Below are positions 24,260 through 38,360 of a DNA stretch of 64,000 nt, piece by piece (the stretch's first letter is position 1; every line of letters begins with the position of its first letter). The notes beneath the pieces are model-generated. The model did not search any database. It was not told the DNA's origin and saw only the letters and a list, made by a program, of their open reading frames with translations. This DNA comes from Desulfovibrio sp. G11 (GTDB lineage Bacteria > Desulfobacterota > Desulfovibrionia > Desulfovibrionales > Desulfovibrionaceae): NCBI RefSeq assembly GCF_900243745.1, contig NZ_LT984798.1:3318501-3382500 (forward strand), read 5' to 3'. The translations under genes were made by a program, and so were the position numbers.

Positions 24260-25522
24260 ATGCCAGAAACTTCCGTGCCCCCCAGAGGGCAGCCCGTAAA
24301 GCCATGGGCCATACTGCTGGCCGCCGGACAGGGCCATCGCCTTGCCGCCGCCACGGGCGGGCTTGCCAAGCAGTTTCTGCACTGGCAGGGAATGCCCCTG
24401 TATTGGCACGCCGCCAAAGCCATGAGCCGCAGCGCGGCGGTGGCGGGCATTGTTTTTGTTTTTCCCCCTGCCGATTATGACGCACATGCAGAAAATCTGC
24501 GCGCTCTTTATGCTGCTGGTGATTTGGGGTTGCCCTGCCTTACAGCAGTCGGCGGAGCACTGCGCCAGGACTCCGTACGTCACGGGCTGGCCGCTTTGCC
24601 CGCAGATGTGAGCCATGTGCTTATTCATGATGCGGCCCGGCCTTTTGTCAGCCCGGCGTTGATACGCAAGATATGTGCGTCCCTTGAATCCGGTGTACCG
24701 GGAGCAATCCCGGCCCTGCCGGTAACAGATACCATAAAGACCGTGTCACATGACCTGGTTACAGGCACCTTGCCTCGCCATACGCTCAGGGCAGTCCAGA
24801 CGCCTCAGGGCTTCCGTCTTGAACTTCTGCTTCAGGCCCATTCCCATGCGGAAAAACAGAAACTGAACGTCACTGACGATGCTTCCCTGCTGGAAGAACT
24901 GGGGTGTGAGGTCCACGTGGTTGAAGGAGAAGCCGCCAACGTGAAAATTACCAACCCAGAGGATATGGATCTTTTGCGCCCCCCCCATGCCCTGCCCCGC
25001 CCTTGCACGGGCATGGGCTACGATGTACATCGCTACGCTCCGGGCGGCCGCCCCATGCGGCTTGGCGGCGTGCTCATTCCCGCCGGGCCTGAGGTGGCCG
25101 CACATTCCGATGGCGATGTGTTGCTGCATGCTCTGACCGATGCAATACTCGGCTGTGCCGGTCTCGGCGATATAGGTCAGCACTTTTCTGATAAAGATCC
25201 TCGCTTTGATAATATTTCTTCAGCGCTCCTGCTGGACGAAGCTTTGGATATGGTACGCAAAAAAGGTGTGCAGTTGTGTCACGCCGACCTTACCCTAATT
25301 GCCCAGACGCCCCGTCTCGCGCCACACCGCGAAGAAATCAGAAAAAACATAGCCCGCCTGCTGGCTTTGCCCGCCGACTGCGTCAACCTTAAAGCCAGCA
25401 CAGAGGAAGGGCTTGGATTCACAGGCCGCGCCGAAGGCATCAAGGCATACGCCGTTGTCACAGCGTGGGCAGGCGCCCGCGCCGCCTTTGCGCCGCCGTC
25501 TTTTTTGCAACGCGACATCTGA
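24260..25522 (+). CDS. ispDF: Bifunctional IspD/IspF (MEP pathway)
   Basis: A 420-residue fusion. The IspD half (about 1-245) has the nucleotide-binding start AILLAAGQGHRL and VTDDASLLEELG; it makes CDP-methylerythritol. The IspF half (about 250-410) starts GMGYDVHRYAPG, with metal ligands there and in HSDGDVLLHALTDAILG; it forms the 2,4-cyclodiphosphate. Fusions of these two non-consecutive steps are known in several proteobacteria. The ATG at 24260 was chosen because longer in-frame starts lie inside rnpB. Confidence 0.95.
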   Translation: MPETSVPPRGQPVKPWAILLAAGQGHRLAAATGGLAKQFLHWQGMPLYWHAAKAMSRSAAVAGIVFVFPPADYDAHAENLRALYAAGDLGLPCLTAVGGALRQDSVRHGLAALPADVSHVLIHDAARPFVSPALIRKICASLESGVPGAIPALPVTDTIKTVSHDLVTGTLPRHTLRAVQTPQGFRLELLLQAHSHAEKQKLNVTDDASLLEELGCEVHVVEGEAANVKITNPEDMDLLRPPHALPRPCTGMGYDVHRYAPGGRPMRLGGVLIPAGPEVAAHSDGDVLLHALTDAILGCAGLGDIGQHFSDKDPRFDNISSALLLDEALDMVRKKGVQLCHADLTLIAQTPRLAPHREEIRKNIARLLALPADCVNLKASTEEGLGFTGRAEGIKAYAVVTAWAGARAAFAPPSFLQRDI

Positions 25523-25537
25523 TTCACAAGGATCGCC

Positions 25538-27295
25538 ATGAACACAGAACTGTATCGTCCCTGGTTCGCTCACTACGATGCCTTTGTGCCGCGCATCACA
25601 GAAGCATGGGATAAACCCCTCTATGCCATGCTGGACGAAGCGGCGGACAAATACCCAAACCGCCCGGCGGTCATCTTTCAGAACACCCGTATTTCTTACA
25701 AAAAACTGCGTGAAAAGGCAGAACTCTTCGCTGGAGCGCTCAAACGCCTCGGCGTCAAGACTGGGCAGCGCGTGGCACTCATGATGCCCAACATGCCTCA
25801 GACCGTGGTGGCCTTCTGGGGCATCATCAAGGCAGGCGGCGTGGTTGTCATGACCAACCCCCTGTATATGGAAAAAGAGATCATTGCCAACATGCAGGAT
25901 TCCGGGGCAGAACATATTGTCATGCTCGACCTGCTCTGGCCCCGCGTATCTGCTCTGCGTGACCGCCTGCCGTTGCGCAGTTTCATCGTCACTGGTGCGG
26001 CGGACGCGTTATCTTTTCCGCTTAACTTGCTGTATCGGCTTAAAAAGTCCCGTGGCAAAAAAATTTCCATACCGTATGACGGCAAAAGCGTTTTTGAATG
26101 GAAAAAGGTATTCAAAGGTGCAGAGCGGTATTCTGCCCCCATTGCCGATCCTCACACTGCCCCCATCATGCTCCAGTACACGGGCGGCACTACGGGCTTG
26201 CCCAAGGGCGTCACGCTGACGCATGCCAACCTTGGCACCAACTGCCGCCAGGTTCTCGACATTATCAATGTCAAGGCTGAAGATCACCACACCTTCATCT
26301 CGATTCTGCCTTTTTTTCACGTGTATGGCCTCACTACCGGCCTGATTATTCCTATCGCGCTGGCTGCCACTACCCTGCCTTTGCCGCGCTATGTTCCCCA
26401 GGACGTGCTGCGCCTGATCGGCAAACATAAGCCGAGCATCTTTCCCGGCGCGCCTTCGGTGTATATTTCGCTTTTGCAGCAAAAAAATCTTGCCCAGTAT
26501 GACCTGCGCTGCATCAAGATATGCGTTTCAGGCTCAGCTCCCCTGCCGCGAGAAATTTTCCGGCAGTTTCAGGACACCACGGGCGCTTCCATTCTCGAAG
26601 GTTACGGCCTTACCGAAGCCTCGCCGATTACCCACTGCAACCCATTGGGCAAACAGGGACAAAAACCCAACTCCATCGGCATGCCTCTGCCCGGAACTGA
26701 TGCCCGCATTGTGGATATGGAAGGAGGCTCCCTCACCCTGCCGCCAGGCAAGATGGGCGAACTTATCGTTTCCGGCCCGCAGGTCATGAGTGGCTACTGG
26801 CGGCGCCCGGACGAGTCTGCCAGTGCGCTGCGCAACGGCTGGCTGTACACCGGCGATCTGGCCACAATGGATGAAGACGGTTATTTTTATATTGTGGACA
26901 GAAAAAAAGACATGGTGATTGTCAACGGCTACAACGTCTACCCGCGTGAGGTGGATGAAGTGCTGCTGGAGCATCCCAAGGTACAGGAAGCCGTGAGTGT
27001 GGGCATTCGTGATGACGTGCGCGGCGAAGTGCTCAAGGCTTACGTGGTCACCCAGGACGGCGAAGAACTCACCAAGGCCGACATCGTTGCCTGGTGTCGC
27101 CAAAAGCTGGCCGGATATAAAGTTCCGCGCCTTGTGGAATTTCGCAAAGAACTGCCCAAAACTATTGTAGGTAAGGTGCTTAGGCGCGCCCTGCGCGAAG
27201 AAGAAGAAAGCAAGGCCGCCAGTCGCAAGCAGCGCAAGGCAAAAAATGTGACGACTGCAGAAAACGGCCAGGAACAACCTCAAGAGAATGCCTGA
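25538..27295 (+). CDS. Long-chain fatty acid-CoA ligase (AMP-forming)
   Basis: A 585-residue acyl-adenylating enzyme. The P-loop YTGGTTGLPKGVTLTHANL lies at about residue 213, the adenylate motif GYGLTEASPITH at about 355, YTGDLATMDEDGY at about 442, and the fatty-acyl linker motif DRKKDMVIVNGYNVYP at about 453-468. A Lys/Arg/Gln-rich tail extends past the catalytic Lys region (KTIVGKVLRR). It activates fatty acids for lipid synthesis or degradation. It sits 15 bp after ispDF, and its stop overlaps the dtd start by one base. Confidence 0.9.
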   Translation: MNTELYRPWFAHYDAFVPRITEAWDKPLYAMLDEAADKYPNRPAVIFQNTRISYKKLREKAELFAGALKRLGVKTGQRVALMMPNMPQTVVAFWGIIKAGGVVVMTNPLYMEKEIIANMQDSGAEHIVMLDLLWPRVSALRDRLPLRSFIVTGAADALSFPLNLLYRLKKSRGKKISIPYDGKSVFEWKKVFKGAERYSAPIADPHTAPIMLQYTGGTTGLPKGVTLTHANLGTNCRQVLDIINVKAEDHHTFISILPFFHVYGLTTGLIIPIALAATTLPLPRYVPQDVLRLIGKHKPSIFPGAPSVYISLLQQKNLAQYDLRCIKICVSGSAPLPREIFRQFQDTTGASILEGYGLTEASPITHCNPLGKQGQKPNSIGMPLPGTDARIVDMEGGSLTLPPGKMGELIVSGPQVMSGYWRRPDESASALRNGWLYTGDLATMDEDGYFYIVDRKKDMVIVNGYNVYPREVDEVLLEHPKVQEAVSVGIRDDVRGEVLKAYVVTQDGEELTKADIVAWCRQKLAGYKVPRLVEFRKELPKTIVGKVLRRALREEEESKAASRKQRKAKNVTTAENGQEQPQENA

Positions 27296-27777
27296 TGCGC
27301 ATACTGGTGCAAAGAGTTACTGAAGCTTCCGTGAACGTCGATGGCCGTCAGGTGGCGGCCATCGGCCCCGGCATCATGGCTCTGGTGGGCTTCGGCCAGG
27401 AAGACGGCCCGGACTTTCACAACAGACCGGCTTTTCGGGGTATGGCCCAAAAACTGGCCGGTTTGCGGATTTTTCCCGGCCAGGGAGAACTTGCCAACAA
27501 ATTTCATACATCACTTGAAGAATTCGGCGGGCAGCTTTTACTCGTACCGCAGTTTACCCTGTATGCAGACTGCCGCAAGGGCCGCCGTCCGTCCTTTACA
27601 GATGCAGGTAATCCGGCATGGGCGGAACCAATGTTTGAACATTTCGTGAAGATAGTTGACGAATCTTGCAGCGTCAGCGTATCTTCAGGTATCTTCGGCG
27701 CCGACATGGCGGTGCGCCTTTGCAATTGGGGTCCTGTCACCATCTGGCTTGACTCGCTCAGCCTGTTTGGCAGTTGA
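27295..27777 (+). CDS. dtd: D-aminoacyl-tRNA deacylase
   Basis: A 160-residue protein of standard family length. Recognised by MRILVQRVTEASV at the start, LLLVPQFTLYADCRKGRRPSF (the SQxTL-type active-site motif, here PQFTL), and the GxMAVxLxNxGPVT-type motif near the end (GADMAVRLCNWGPVTIWLDS). It removes D-amino acids from mischarged tRNA. The first position of the SQ motif is Pro instead of Ser, a minor departure. Its ATG overlaps the upstream stop. Confidence 0.92.
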   Translation: MRILVQRVTEASVNVDGRQVAAIGPGIMALVGFGQEDGPDFHNRPAFRGMAQKLAGLRIFPGQGELANKFHTSLEEFGGQLLLVPQFTLYADCRKGRRPSFTDAGNPAWAEPMFEHFVKIVDESCSVSVSSGIFGADMAVRLCNWGPVTIWLDSLSLFGS

Positions 27778-27805
27778 CGCCCGCCCACCCAGGAGGCCCG
27801 GCCCC

Positions 27806-28159
27806 GTGTTTACCCTGCAAGCGGAGTCTCATAAAAACGTTACAGTCCTGCGCTATCTGGGCGATATGCTGCTGCCTGATGTGCCTCAGTTCAGCCGCCA
27901 GCTCGAAGCCTATCTTCTGGCTCCGGGTATCAGACAGGTTGTGCTGGACCTGAGCCATGTAAACAGGGTGGACACATCCGGCCTTGGGGTGCTCGTCAGC
28001 GCCAGCACCAAAAGCCGGGGCCACGGCAGAAGGCTCGTGCTGCTCACACCGGCTCCACACGTTGTTGAGCTTTTGAAAAAAGTGGAAATCGAAGGTTTTT
28101 TTCCCACCTTTGACAGCGAAGAGGAATTGAAGGGTTTTATTCCCGACACTGCGGACTGA
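27806..28159 (+). CDS. STAS-domain protein (anti-sigma-factor antagonist type)
   Basis: A 117-residue protein from GTG at 27806 with AGGAGG 9 nt upstream. It is a single STAS domain with the phosphorylatable Ser region LDLSHVNRVDTSGLGVLVSA (DTSGLG). Proteins of this kind switch partner activity through Ser phosphorylation. The adjoining genes do not include a kinase, so the partner is not visible here. It is followed by a FapA-like gene and the glycosyltransferases. Confidence 0.82.
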   Translation: MFTLQAESHKNVTVLRYLGDMLLPDVPQFSRQLEAYLLAPGIRQVVLDLSHVNRVDTSGLGVLVSASTKSRGHGRRLVLLTPAPHVVELLKKVEIEGFFPTFDSEEELKGFIPDTAD

Positions 28160-28202
28160 CCACGCCTGACCGTTCAGTTGCGCAGGTCATTACGGATGGT
28201 GC

Positions 28203-32523
<4,321 letters not shown>

Positions 32524-32682
32524 TTTTTCACTCCCCCATTTCCTTTGTCTGCTCCCAGTCTCCCTTATTGTATCCCCCGGCAATACTTGCCTTACTGTTT
32601 TCAGTCAATGTTTTAACCTATTAAAATAAATAGATTTTATTTTTTGGAACACTCTTTGTATTAGACCGGGTGCAAGGAGTGC
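32524..32682. promoter_or_regulatory. Promoter region of the hook cluster, possible sigma-54 site
   Basis: TGGAAC at 32645-32650 and TTTGTA give a GG-N10-GT spacing, one base from the GG-N10-GC rule for sigma-54 promoters, which control hook genes in many polar flagellates. GCAAGGAGT just before the start of fliK is the ribosome-binding site. Confidence 0.4.
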
Positions 32683-34545
32683 ATGATGCAGATTATTCCC
32701 ACAAGCGCGGCCTCGTTCGACGCCCTCTTTACCAGCAGCAAGGATAACTCATCCTTTGCCGATTTTTTCTCTGCCGTTCACGATGCTATCGACAGCGTGG
32801 AACGGGGGGAGCATGTTTCTGCAAGTTCGGCCATGCAGCAGCCCACGACAACACCTGAAGCACCTCGTGTGCAGAGTCCATACAGTCGGACCACTACCAA
32901 CGGTGTCACGTACACGCTTGACGAAGTCTGCTTCACCAAGCAGGAGATAGCTGAACTCCGGCGCGACCTTATCAAGGCGGGCGCTCCGCTTGATGCCCTG
33001 AAAAAATTTGACGCCCTGGCAGACCAGCCGGACGGCGCAACTCTTGCCCAGATTATGGCCAGTTTGCAATGCCTCGGCGGCAGCCCCATTCTTAGCGATG
33101 ACGACAAGACACACATCAGCGCCCTGCTCAAAAAAATAGATCCTTCCGGTGTGCTCGAAACACGTGTGCAGCAGCTCATGGGCGAAGGCAAGGGCGAGGC
33201 GGCCCTTGACACCATCTATTCTTTCATCGCGCATCTTGATCCTACTGCGGCGATTGATGTGGAAGCTGCCGAAGCGCTGGCACTGGGCCGTGGAATCGGA
33301 CTGGATACGGCGAGCCTGCAAACCCTGCTCAAGAGTTTTGGCGGCAACGACGGCATGAGCCTGTTCATGGGACAGTTTTCTTCCCTCATGGCTCCGGCGG
33401 CCCATCATTTTACCGCGCAAAAAACTGCACAAAAACAGTTGGATACAGCCTTGCAGCAAACATTGCAGCCTCTTGTAAGCAAGGCTCGCGCCCGCACTGA
33501 AAAAGAGCTTCAGGCCAGTGCTTTGCGCAACAAAGAAGCACAGCAAAGCAAGATACTTATAGACCAAACCGTCCAGAAAAATACCCGGCATATGCTGGAA
33601 GAAACGCTCACCGCCCCAGGCCAGGATGGGCAGAAGACCCAGGACCTCGAAAATCCCGAACACCAGAGCCGCGCCATAAGCAGAAAGCTTGACGGCAGTC
33701 AGAGTGCGGGAGTGGGGCATGCTGGCGTGCAGGGCAGCAAGATCGAAACGACCTTTACCCGCGTTTCGGCCAATACGGAGCAAGCGTCCAACCAACAGAG
33801 CGCAGCACAACAGCATGCTGAAGCCCCCACGCCAAGCGGAAAACAGAATGACGGCAGCAAGGGGGGGCAAGCCGGGCACCAGACGTTCGGGGAAGATGGG
33901 GCAAACAACAATAAAGATATCGGGCGTGATGCCTCGTGGGGAGAAATGACCCGCAAGGTGGAAGCGCAGCCGCTCTTTAGGCAGGACAATCAGGCGGCAG
34001 CCGCTGTGCTGCAAACACCGGATGTCGTCAATCAGGCATCTCCCGAAGTTTTGCGCCCTGCTCACATACCCCGTTATGTGGCACAGCAGGTGGAACAGGG
34101 CCTGCTCTCCAGCTTCAGGAATGGCACTACCCGGCTGGATCTGCAACTGCATCCGCAGGAGCTTGGGGCCATAACGCTCAGCCTTAGCCTGCGTAACGGC
34201 GAAGTCAGTGCCACGATCCGTTCTGAAAAGACCGAAACTGCCGAAATGGTTACCCGTCAGCTGGAAGCAATCCGTACCAATCTGGAACAGCAGGGACTCA
34301 AGGTGGACAAGGTTGAAGTGCAGCTCAATGCGCGACAACAGGACGAAAATGCCTGGCAGAACCTGAACCAGCACAACTCCCGGCAGGAAGAAGATGCCCG
34401 GCGTGAAGAACTTTCACGGCTAAAAAATCTTTCAACTATGCGTAATACAAAAATTAATTCTGAAGAAACAACGTTGGAACAGCCTGTGCATTCCCATACG
34501 CATGCGGCAAGATATGCCACCCGCTCTTTGCATGTGGTGGCGTAA
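32683..34545 (+). CDS. fliK: Flagellar hook-length control protein FliK
   Basis: A 620-residue protein. The long N-terminal and middle part is Gln/Ala/Ser-rich and poorly ordered, as expected of the molecular ruler. The C-terminal Flg_hook domain (about 490-570) contains RLDLQLHPQELGAITLSLSL and LEAIRTNLEQQGLKVDKVEV, the substrate-switch domain that interacts with FlhB. It lies directly before flgD and flgE, the usual order fliK-flgD-flgE. Confidence 0.88.
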   Translation: MMQIIPTSAASFDALFTSSKDNSSFADFFSAVHDAIDSVERGEHVSASSAMQQPTTTPEAPRVQSPYSRTTTNGVTYTLDEVCFTKQEIAELRRDLIKAGAPLDALKKFDALADQPDGATLAQIMASLQCLGGSPILSDDDKTHISALLKKIDPSGVLETRVQQLMGEGKGEAALDTIYSFIAHLDPTAAIDVEAAEALALGRGIGLDTASLQTLLKSFGGNDGMSLFMGQFSSLMAPAAHHFTAQKTAQKQLDTALQQTLQPLVSKARARTEKELQASALRNKEAQQSKILIDQTVQKNTRHMLEETLTAPGQDGQKTQDLENPEHQSRAISRKLDGSQSAGVGHAGVQGSKIETTFTRVSANTEQASNQQSAAQQHAEAPTPSGKQNDGSKGGQAGHQTFGEDGANNNKDIGRDASWGEMTRKVEAQPLFRQDNQAAAAVLQTPDVVNQASPEVLRPAHIPRYVAQQVEQGLLSSFRNGTTRLDLQLHPQELGAITLSLSLRNGEVSATIRSEKTETAEMVTRQLEAIRTNLEQQGLKVDKVEVQLNARQQDENAWQNLNQHNSRQEEDARREELSRLKNLSTMRNTKINSEETTLEQPVHSHTHAARYATRSLHVVA

Positions 34546-34570
34546 AAACAGCCCGGCGTGAGGAGTAGCC

Positions 34571-35425
34571 ATGTCCAGCATTACACAGTCACTGAACAGA
34601 ACCAATAATGAATTCAATACCGCCCTGAGCAAGCAAAAGGGCAGTAATCTGGACAAGGATTCCTTCATGCTGCTGCTGGTTACGCAGTTCAAGTACCAGG
34701 ACCCGCTCAATCCGATGGAAGACAAGGAATTTATTGCCCAGATGGCGCAATTCTCCAGTCTTGAGCAGCTCATGAATCTCAATACGAGCATGGAAGGCCT
34801 TACAAACGCCACCAATAACCAGCAGATGATCAATGCCACGTCTTACATAGGCAAGCAGGTTACTGTCAGTGGTAATACCATCGGCAAGGTCACCGACGAA
34901 ACCACCAAGGAATCTACCATTACGCGCTTCCGGTACGCCCCTGCGGACAATACCGTGGGCGGAACCATCACAGTACGCGATGCCGACAATAACGTCGTAT
35001 ACGTTGAAGAAGTCAGCCCCAAAAATAAGGGAACCACATACGAATTTTTGTGGAACGGCAAGGCTACTGACGGAACTGTTGCTGGCGATGGCGTCTATAC
35101 GGTCAACCTTGTGTTGCGCGATTCCAATGGCGATGCGGTTCTTTCTGACCAGGTAATGGACGCCAAGGTTACCGGCGTGGTCAACGACGGCGGCGTGGTC
35201 TATCTCGGTCTTGAGGGCGGCCAGCTCATGCCGCTTGCCAATGTGCGGCAGGTTGCTGAACCTGCCACCGTTGCCGCCAAGCCGGACGACAAGGACAAGG
35301 AAGAAGGCGAAGACAAGGAATCTGAAGACGACAAGGACGAGGAACAGCCCGAATCCCGTGCAAGCGCGATGAGTATTGGTGATGTCAATATCAGCAATAT
35401 CAACTTTAGCGGCAGACTTTTTTAA
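34571..35425 (+). CDS. flgD: Flagellar hook capping/assembly protein FlgD
   Basis: A 284-residue protein. The N-terminal scaffold motif KDSFMLLLVTQFKYQDPLNPMEDKEFIAQMAQFSSLEQ is diagnostic. A FlgD Ig-like/Tudor region follows (about 95-215, with GTTYEFLWNGKATDGT). The C-terminal 60 residues carry an unusual Asp/Glu/Lys-rich acidic stretch (about 233-262), longer than in enteric FlgD. It caps the growing hook and allows FlgE to polymerise. Confidence 0.92.
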   Translation: MSSITQSLNRTNNEFNTALSKQKGSNLDKDSFMLLLVTQFKYQDPLNPMEDKEFIAQMAQFSSLEQLMNLNTSMEGLTNATNNQQMINATSYIGKQVTVSGNTIGKVTDETTKESTITRFRYAPADNTVGGTITVRDADNNVVYVEEVSPKNKGTTYEFLWNGKATDGTVAGDGVYTVNLVLRDSNGDAVLSDQVMDAKVTGVVNDGGVVYLGLEGGQLMPLANVRQVAEPATVAAKPDDKDKEEGEDKESEDDKDEEQPESRASAMSIGDVNISNINFSGRLF

Positions 35426-35536
35426 CAGGCAACAACGCAATACGAATGCCTGACGACAAACAGGAGCCAGGGCTGCGCCAGTAGCGCGTCCTCTCTGAAA
35501 ATAGATATCCCCCTATCCCGATACACGGAGGAAATT

Positions 35537-37963
35537 ATGGGTCTTTCAGCAAGTATGTGGACAAGCGTTTCAGGCTTGCTCAGCCACGGTCAGAAGATGA
35601 ACGTTGTCGGCAACAATATCGCCAACGTGAGTACGCTGGGTTTTAAAAGTCAGCGTATGGACTTCAATGACTACCTGTACCGGGGCATCGGGACCACCAG
35701 TGGTCCCAGCCAGATCGGTGCCGGCGCCAGCGTCTATGCCATATTGGGCGACTTTTCCCAGGGTTCGCTTGAGAGCACCAACTCGGTGACGGACCTTGCC
35801 ATTGACGGCAACGGTTTTTTTCAGGTGCGCAAGCCCAACAGCAAGCAGATGTATTACACGCGCGCAGGTGACTTTTATTTCAACAAGGACCGCGAACTTC
35901 AGAACCCTGAGGGCTATCTGCTGCAGGGCTGGAAGGTGAACAACGAAAAAAAGCTCACCTTTAACAGCGGCGCAACTAACCTGGGCAATACCGACCTCAG
36001 CAAATCCGCCTATGTCGGTTCGGGTACGCCCACTGACATTGTGCTGGACAGCTGGAATATCATTCCCCAGCAGACTACCAATGTCACTTTTACCATGGGG
36101 CTTACCAACGACGGCAAGGGGGACCGCACCACCAGCAACACCAGCCCCATGACCGCCCTCTTCGACCTGTGGGATGCCAGCAGCAAGCCGCCCCTGGCGG
36201 ATACGGCCTATGCCACGCAGTCCAGCATTGACGTCTATGATGAAGGCGGTGGTACGCACACCCTGACGGTCTACTATGATCAGGTTGATGCAAGAAAGAC
36301 CGACAGCAACGGCAACACCATCTATGACATCAAGGGGCTGCCCGCCGGATACACCATATATGAATATCTGGTAACCATCCCGCCCTCTGAAGACAGGCGT
36401 AGCTATGGTGGCGAAGGTTATAACGCTGCCACCAATACGTGGACCAAAGAACCCACCAAATTTTATGACGACCCCATCACGGGGACCAACAAGCAGGCTG
36501 GCGTGCTCATGAGCGGTGTCATGATCTTTGACGCCAGCGGGCAGCTCGTCAACCAGACTGCGTACAGCTACGGCGCGACGGAAACACCGACAGCAAATAA
36601 CCAAGTGGCTGTCAATCCGTCCGAAAAATCTTCGTGGCAGCCCACCAGAACGTCCAGCAACGGTCTGCCTGTTTTTTCGGCAAACTTCAGCGGACAGCCT
36701 CTGGCAAACAGCGTGAGCGAAACCATGCAGACCAGCGTGGGCGGCACTCCTGTGAGCCAGGTGCAAAACTACATTACCGAACTGGATTTCGGCCTCAAAA
36801 ACATCGGCAACCCGGCATGGAACAACCCCACCGCCACCGCCGTGAAGACAAACAGCCTTGGACAACCCGTTGATACCGGCGGCAATGCCCTGGGTATGGA
36901 CAAATACGGCTACTACTACCTCGGTGCCCCCGAGCCGGGTTCTTACGGAACCGCAACACCAGTCGGTGGCGGCGCGGCCGAACCGGTCTATGCCGACTCC
37001 ACAGGCTATTACTATAAAAATGGCGCCAATAAAGTCTATGGTTCCGCCTCCGTTAATGGAGCAACGGTTGAAGCGATGAGCAACGGCAGCAGTTATTACT
37101 TTATAGACACTGCAAACGGCAACGCCAACTGCTACAATACAACAGTTGTCGGCGGCAACACAGTACCTGCCTACCAGGACAGCTATGGCTATTACCATAT
37201 CGGCGCAAACGGTCCGGTATATGGGCAGACTCCTGGCGGTGTTGACGTGCTGCACGATAGCGGTGGCTATTATCTGGACGACGGCACGGTGCCGCATAAC
37301 TACATCACCACCAGTGACTTTACGGCCATAACGGCTACGGCCTTCAAGCCTACAGCCTACACGGCTCCCACGGATGCCTCGCGCCCCGTTGCGGACACAG
37401 AAACAGCCAACAGCAGCCTGGCCAGCCTGACAACCATGTCTCGGGTCAGTGGCACTTCGCCTACGGGCGTGCCGGTGTTTGAAAACGTCATCAACTACGG
37501 CACAACCATCCCAACCATGACGGCCGTGGAACGCCAGGAATATGCCAGTGTGGCCAATACGACCTCTTATACAGTACAAAACCGCACGCAGGACGGATAT
37601 GCCTCCGGAACACTGAGCAACGTGAACATTGATAACGGTGGCGTAGTTTACGGTATATACTCCAACGGCAAGACCATTCCGCTCTATCAAATCGCCTTGT
37701 ATGATTTCCAGAACCATCAGGGGCTGTATCGCGAAGGTGGCAACCTTTTCTCTGCCACCAACGACTCGGGCGAACCCCAGTTGGGCGTGGCGGGCGATAA
37801 TGGCTTCGGCAAAACCAAGGCGTATAACATCGAGCAATCAAACGTAGATATGACCACGGAATTCGTGCAGATGATTTCGACACAGCGCGGATTCCAGGCA
37901 AACTCCAAGGGCATAACCACGGTGGATACCATGCTTGAAACTGTTATCGGCATGAAGAGATAA
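35537..37963 (+). CDS. flgE: Flagellar hook protein FlgE, large form with repeats
   Basis: An 808-residue protein, about twice enteric FlgE. The N-terminal region (MWTSVSGLLSHGQKMNVVGNNIANVST) and C-terminal region (SNVDMTTEFVQMISTQRGFQANSKGITTVDTML) are standard coiled-coil segments that form the inner tube. The extra length lies in the outer domains. A stretch at about residues 455-590 contains Tyr-rich repeats (KYGYYYLGA, STGYYYKNGANKVYG, DSYGYYHIGANGPVYG, DSGGYYLDDG). Preceded by GGAGGAAATT. It is the last gene of the cluster. Confidence 0.92.
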   Translation: MGLSASMWTSVSGLLSHGQKMNVVGNNIANVSTLGFKSQRMDFNDYLYRGIGTTSGPSQIGAGASVYAILGDFSQGSLESTNSVTDLAIDGNGFFQVRKPNSKQMYYTRAGDFYFNKDRELQNPEGYLLQGWKVNNEKKLTFNSGATNLGNTDLSKSAYVGSGTPTDIVLDSWNIIPQQTTNVTFTMGLTNDGKGDRTTSNTSPMTALFDLWDASSKPPLADTAYATQSSIDVYDEGGGTHTLTVYYDQVDARKTDSNGNTIYDIKGLPAGYTIYEYLVTIPPSEDRRSYGGEGYNAATNTWTKEPTKFYDDPITGTNKQAGVLMSGVMIFDASGQLVNQTAYSYGATETPTANNQVAVNPSEKSSWQPTRTSSNGLPVFSANFSGQPLANSVSETMQTSVGGTPVSQVQNYITELDFGLKNIGNPAWNNPTATAVKTNSLGQPVDTGGNALGMDKYGYYYLGAPEPGSYGTATPVGGGAAEPVYADSTGYYYKNGANKVYGSASVNGATVEAMSNGSSYYFIDTANGNANCYNTTVVGGNTVPAYQDSYGYYHIGANGPVYGQTPGGVDVLHDSGGYYLDDGTVPHNYITTSDFTAITATAFKPTAYTAPTDASRPVADTETANSSLASLTTMSRVSGTSPTGVPVFENVINYGTTIPTMTAVERQEYASVANTTSYTVQNRTQDGYASGTLSNVNIDNGGVVYGIYSNGKTIPLYQIALYDFQNHQGLYREGGNLFSATNDSGEPQLGVAGDNGFGKTKAYNIEQSNVDMTTEFVQMISTQRGFQANSKGITTVDTMLETVIGMKR

Positions 37964-37990
37964 CAAAAATTGTAATCTGAAAGGCCGGAG

Positions 37991-38023
37991 AGCCGGACCC
38001 GGGCGTGAGCGACGGTCCGGCCC
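37991..38023 (+). terminator. GC-rich hairpin after flgE
   Basis: GCCGGACC pairs with GGTCCGGC. No strong T-run follows; a second, classical terminator lies at 38067. Confidence 0.6.
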
Positions 38024-38066
38024 CCTCCACAGCGTTGGGGATAGCGCTGCACCTTTCTCTCCGTGC

Positions 38067-38096
38067 AAGGCGTCGGCCGTGTGGCTGACGCCTTTT
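38067..38096 (+). terminator. Rho-independent terminator downstream of flgE
   Basis: AAGGCGTCGGCC pairs with GGCTGACGCCTT (4-nt loop), followed by TT. Confidence 0.8.
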
Positions 38097-38099
38097 CGC

Positions 38100-38360
38100 A
38101 TTTGAAGCATAGGCTGTGGGGTACGACGCCTCTGTCAGTATTTTGTGTTGCTCCGTGCTTCAGGGGCTATCGCCCCTGAGTAGATCGTGCAGAATCTGTC
38201 AGAAATAACCACCTGAAAAATACCATTCTTCATATGCCATAAGCGGACAAATCGTCGTAGATGCACACAAGCAACATAACTTCCTCGTACTAATTAAAAA
38301 AACTTAAAAATCTTCTTGACAACTCACCCACTTTTCACATAAAAGATCACTTCACAGAGC
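38100..38360. promoter_or_regulatory. Intergenic region with the tRNA-Glu promoter
   Basis: No gene is seen. TTGACA at 38316-38321 and CATAAA at 38338-38343 (16-bp spacer) lie 17 bp before the tRNA. Confidence 0.6.

Noticed and set aside
35570..37837. 755-codon minus-strand frame opposite flgE
   Set aside because: Shadow frame; flgE has conserved N- and C-termini and a ribosome-binding site.
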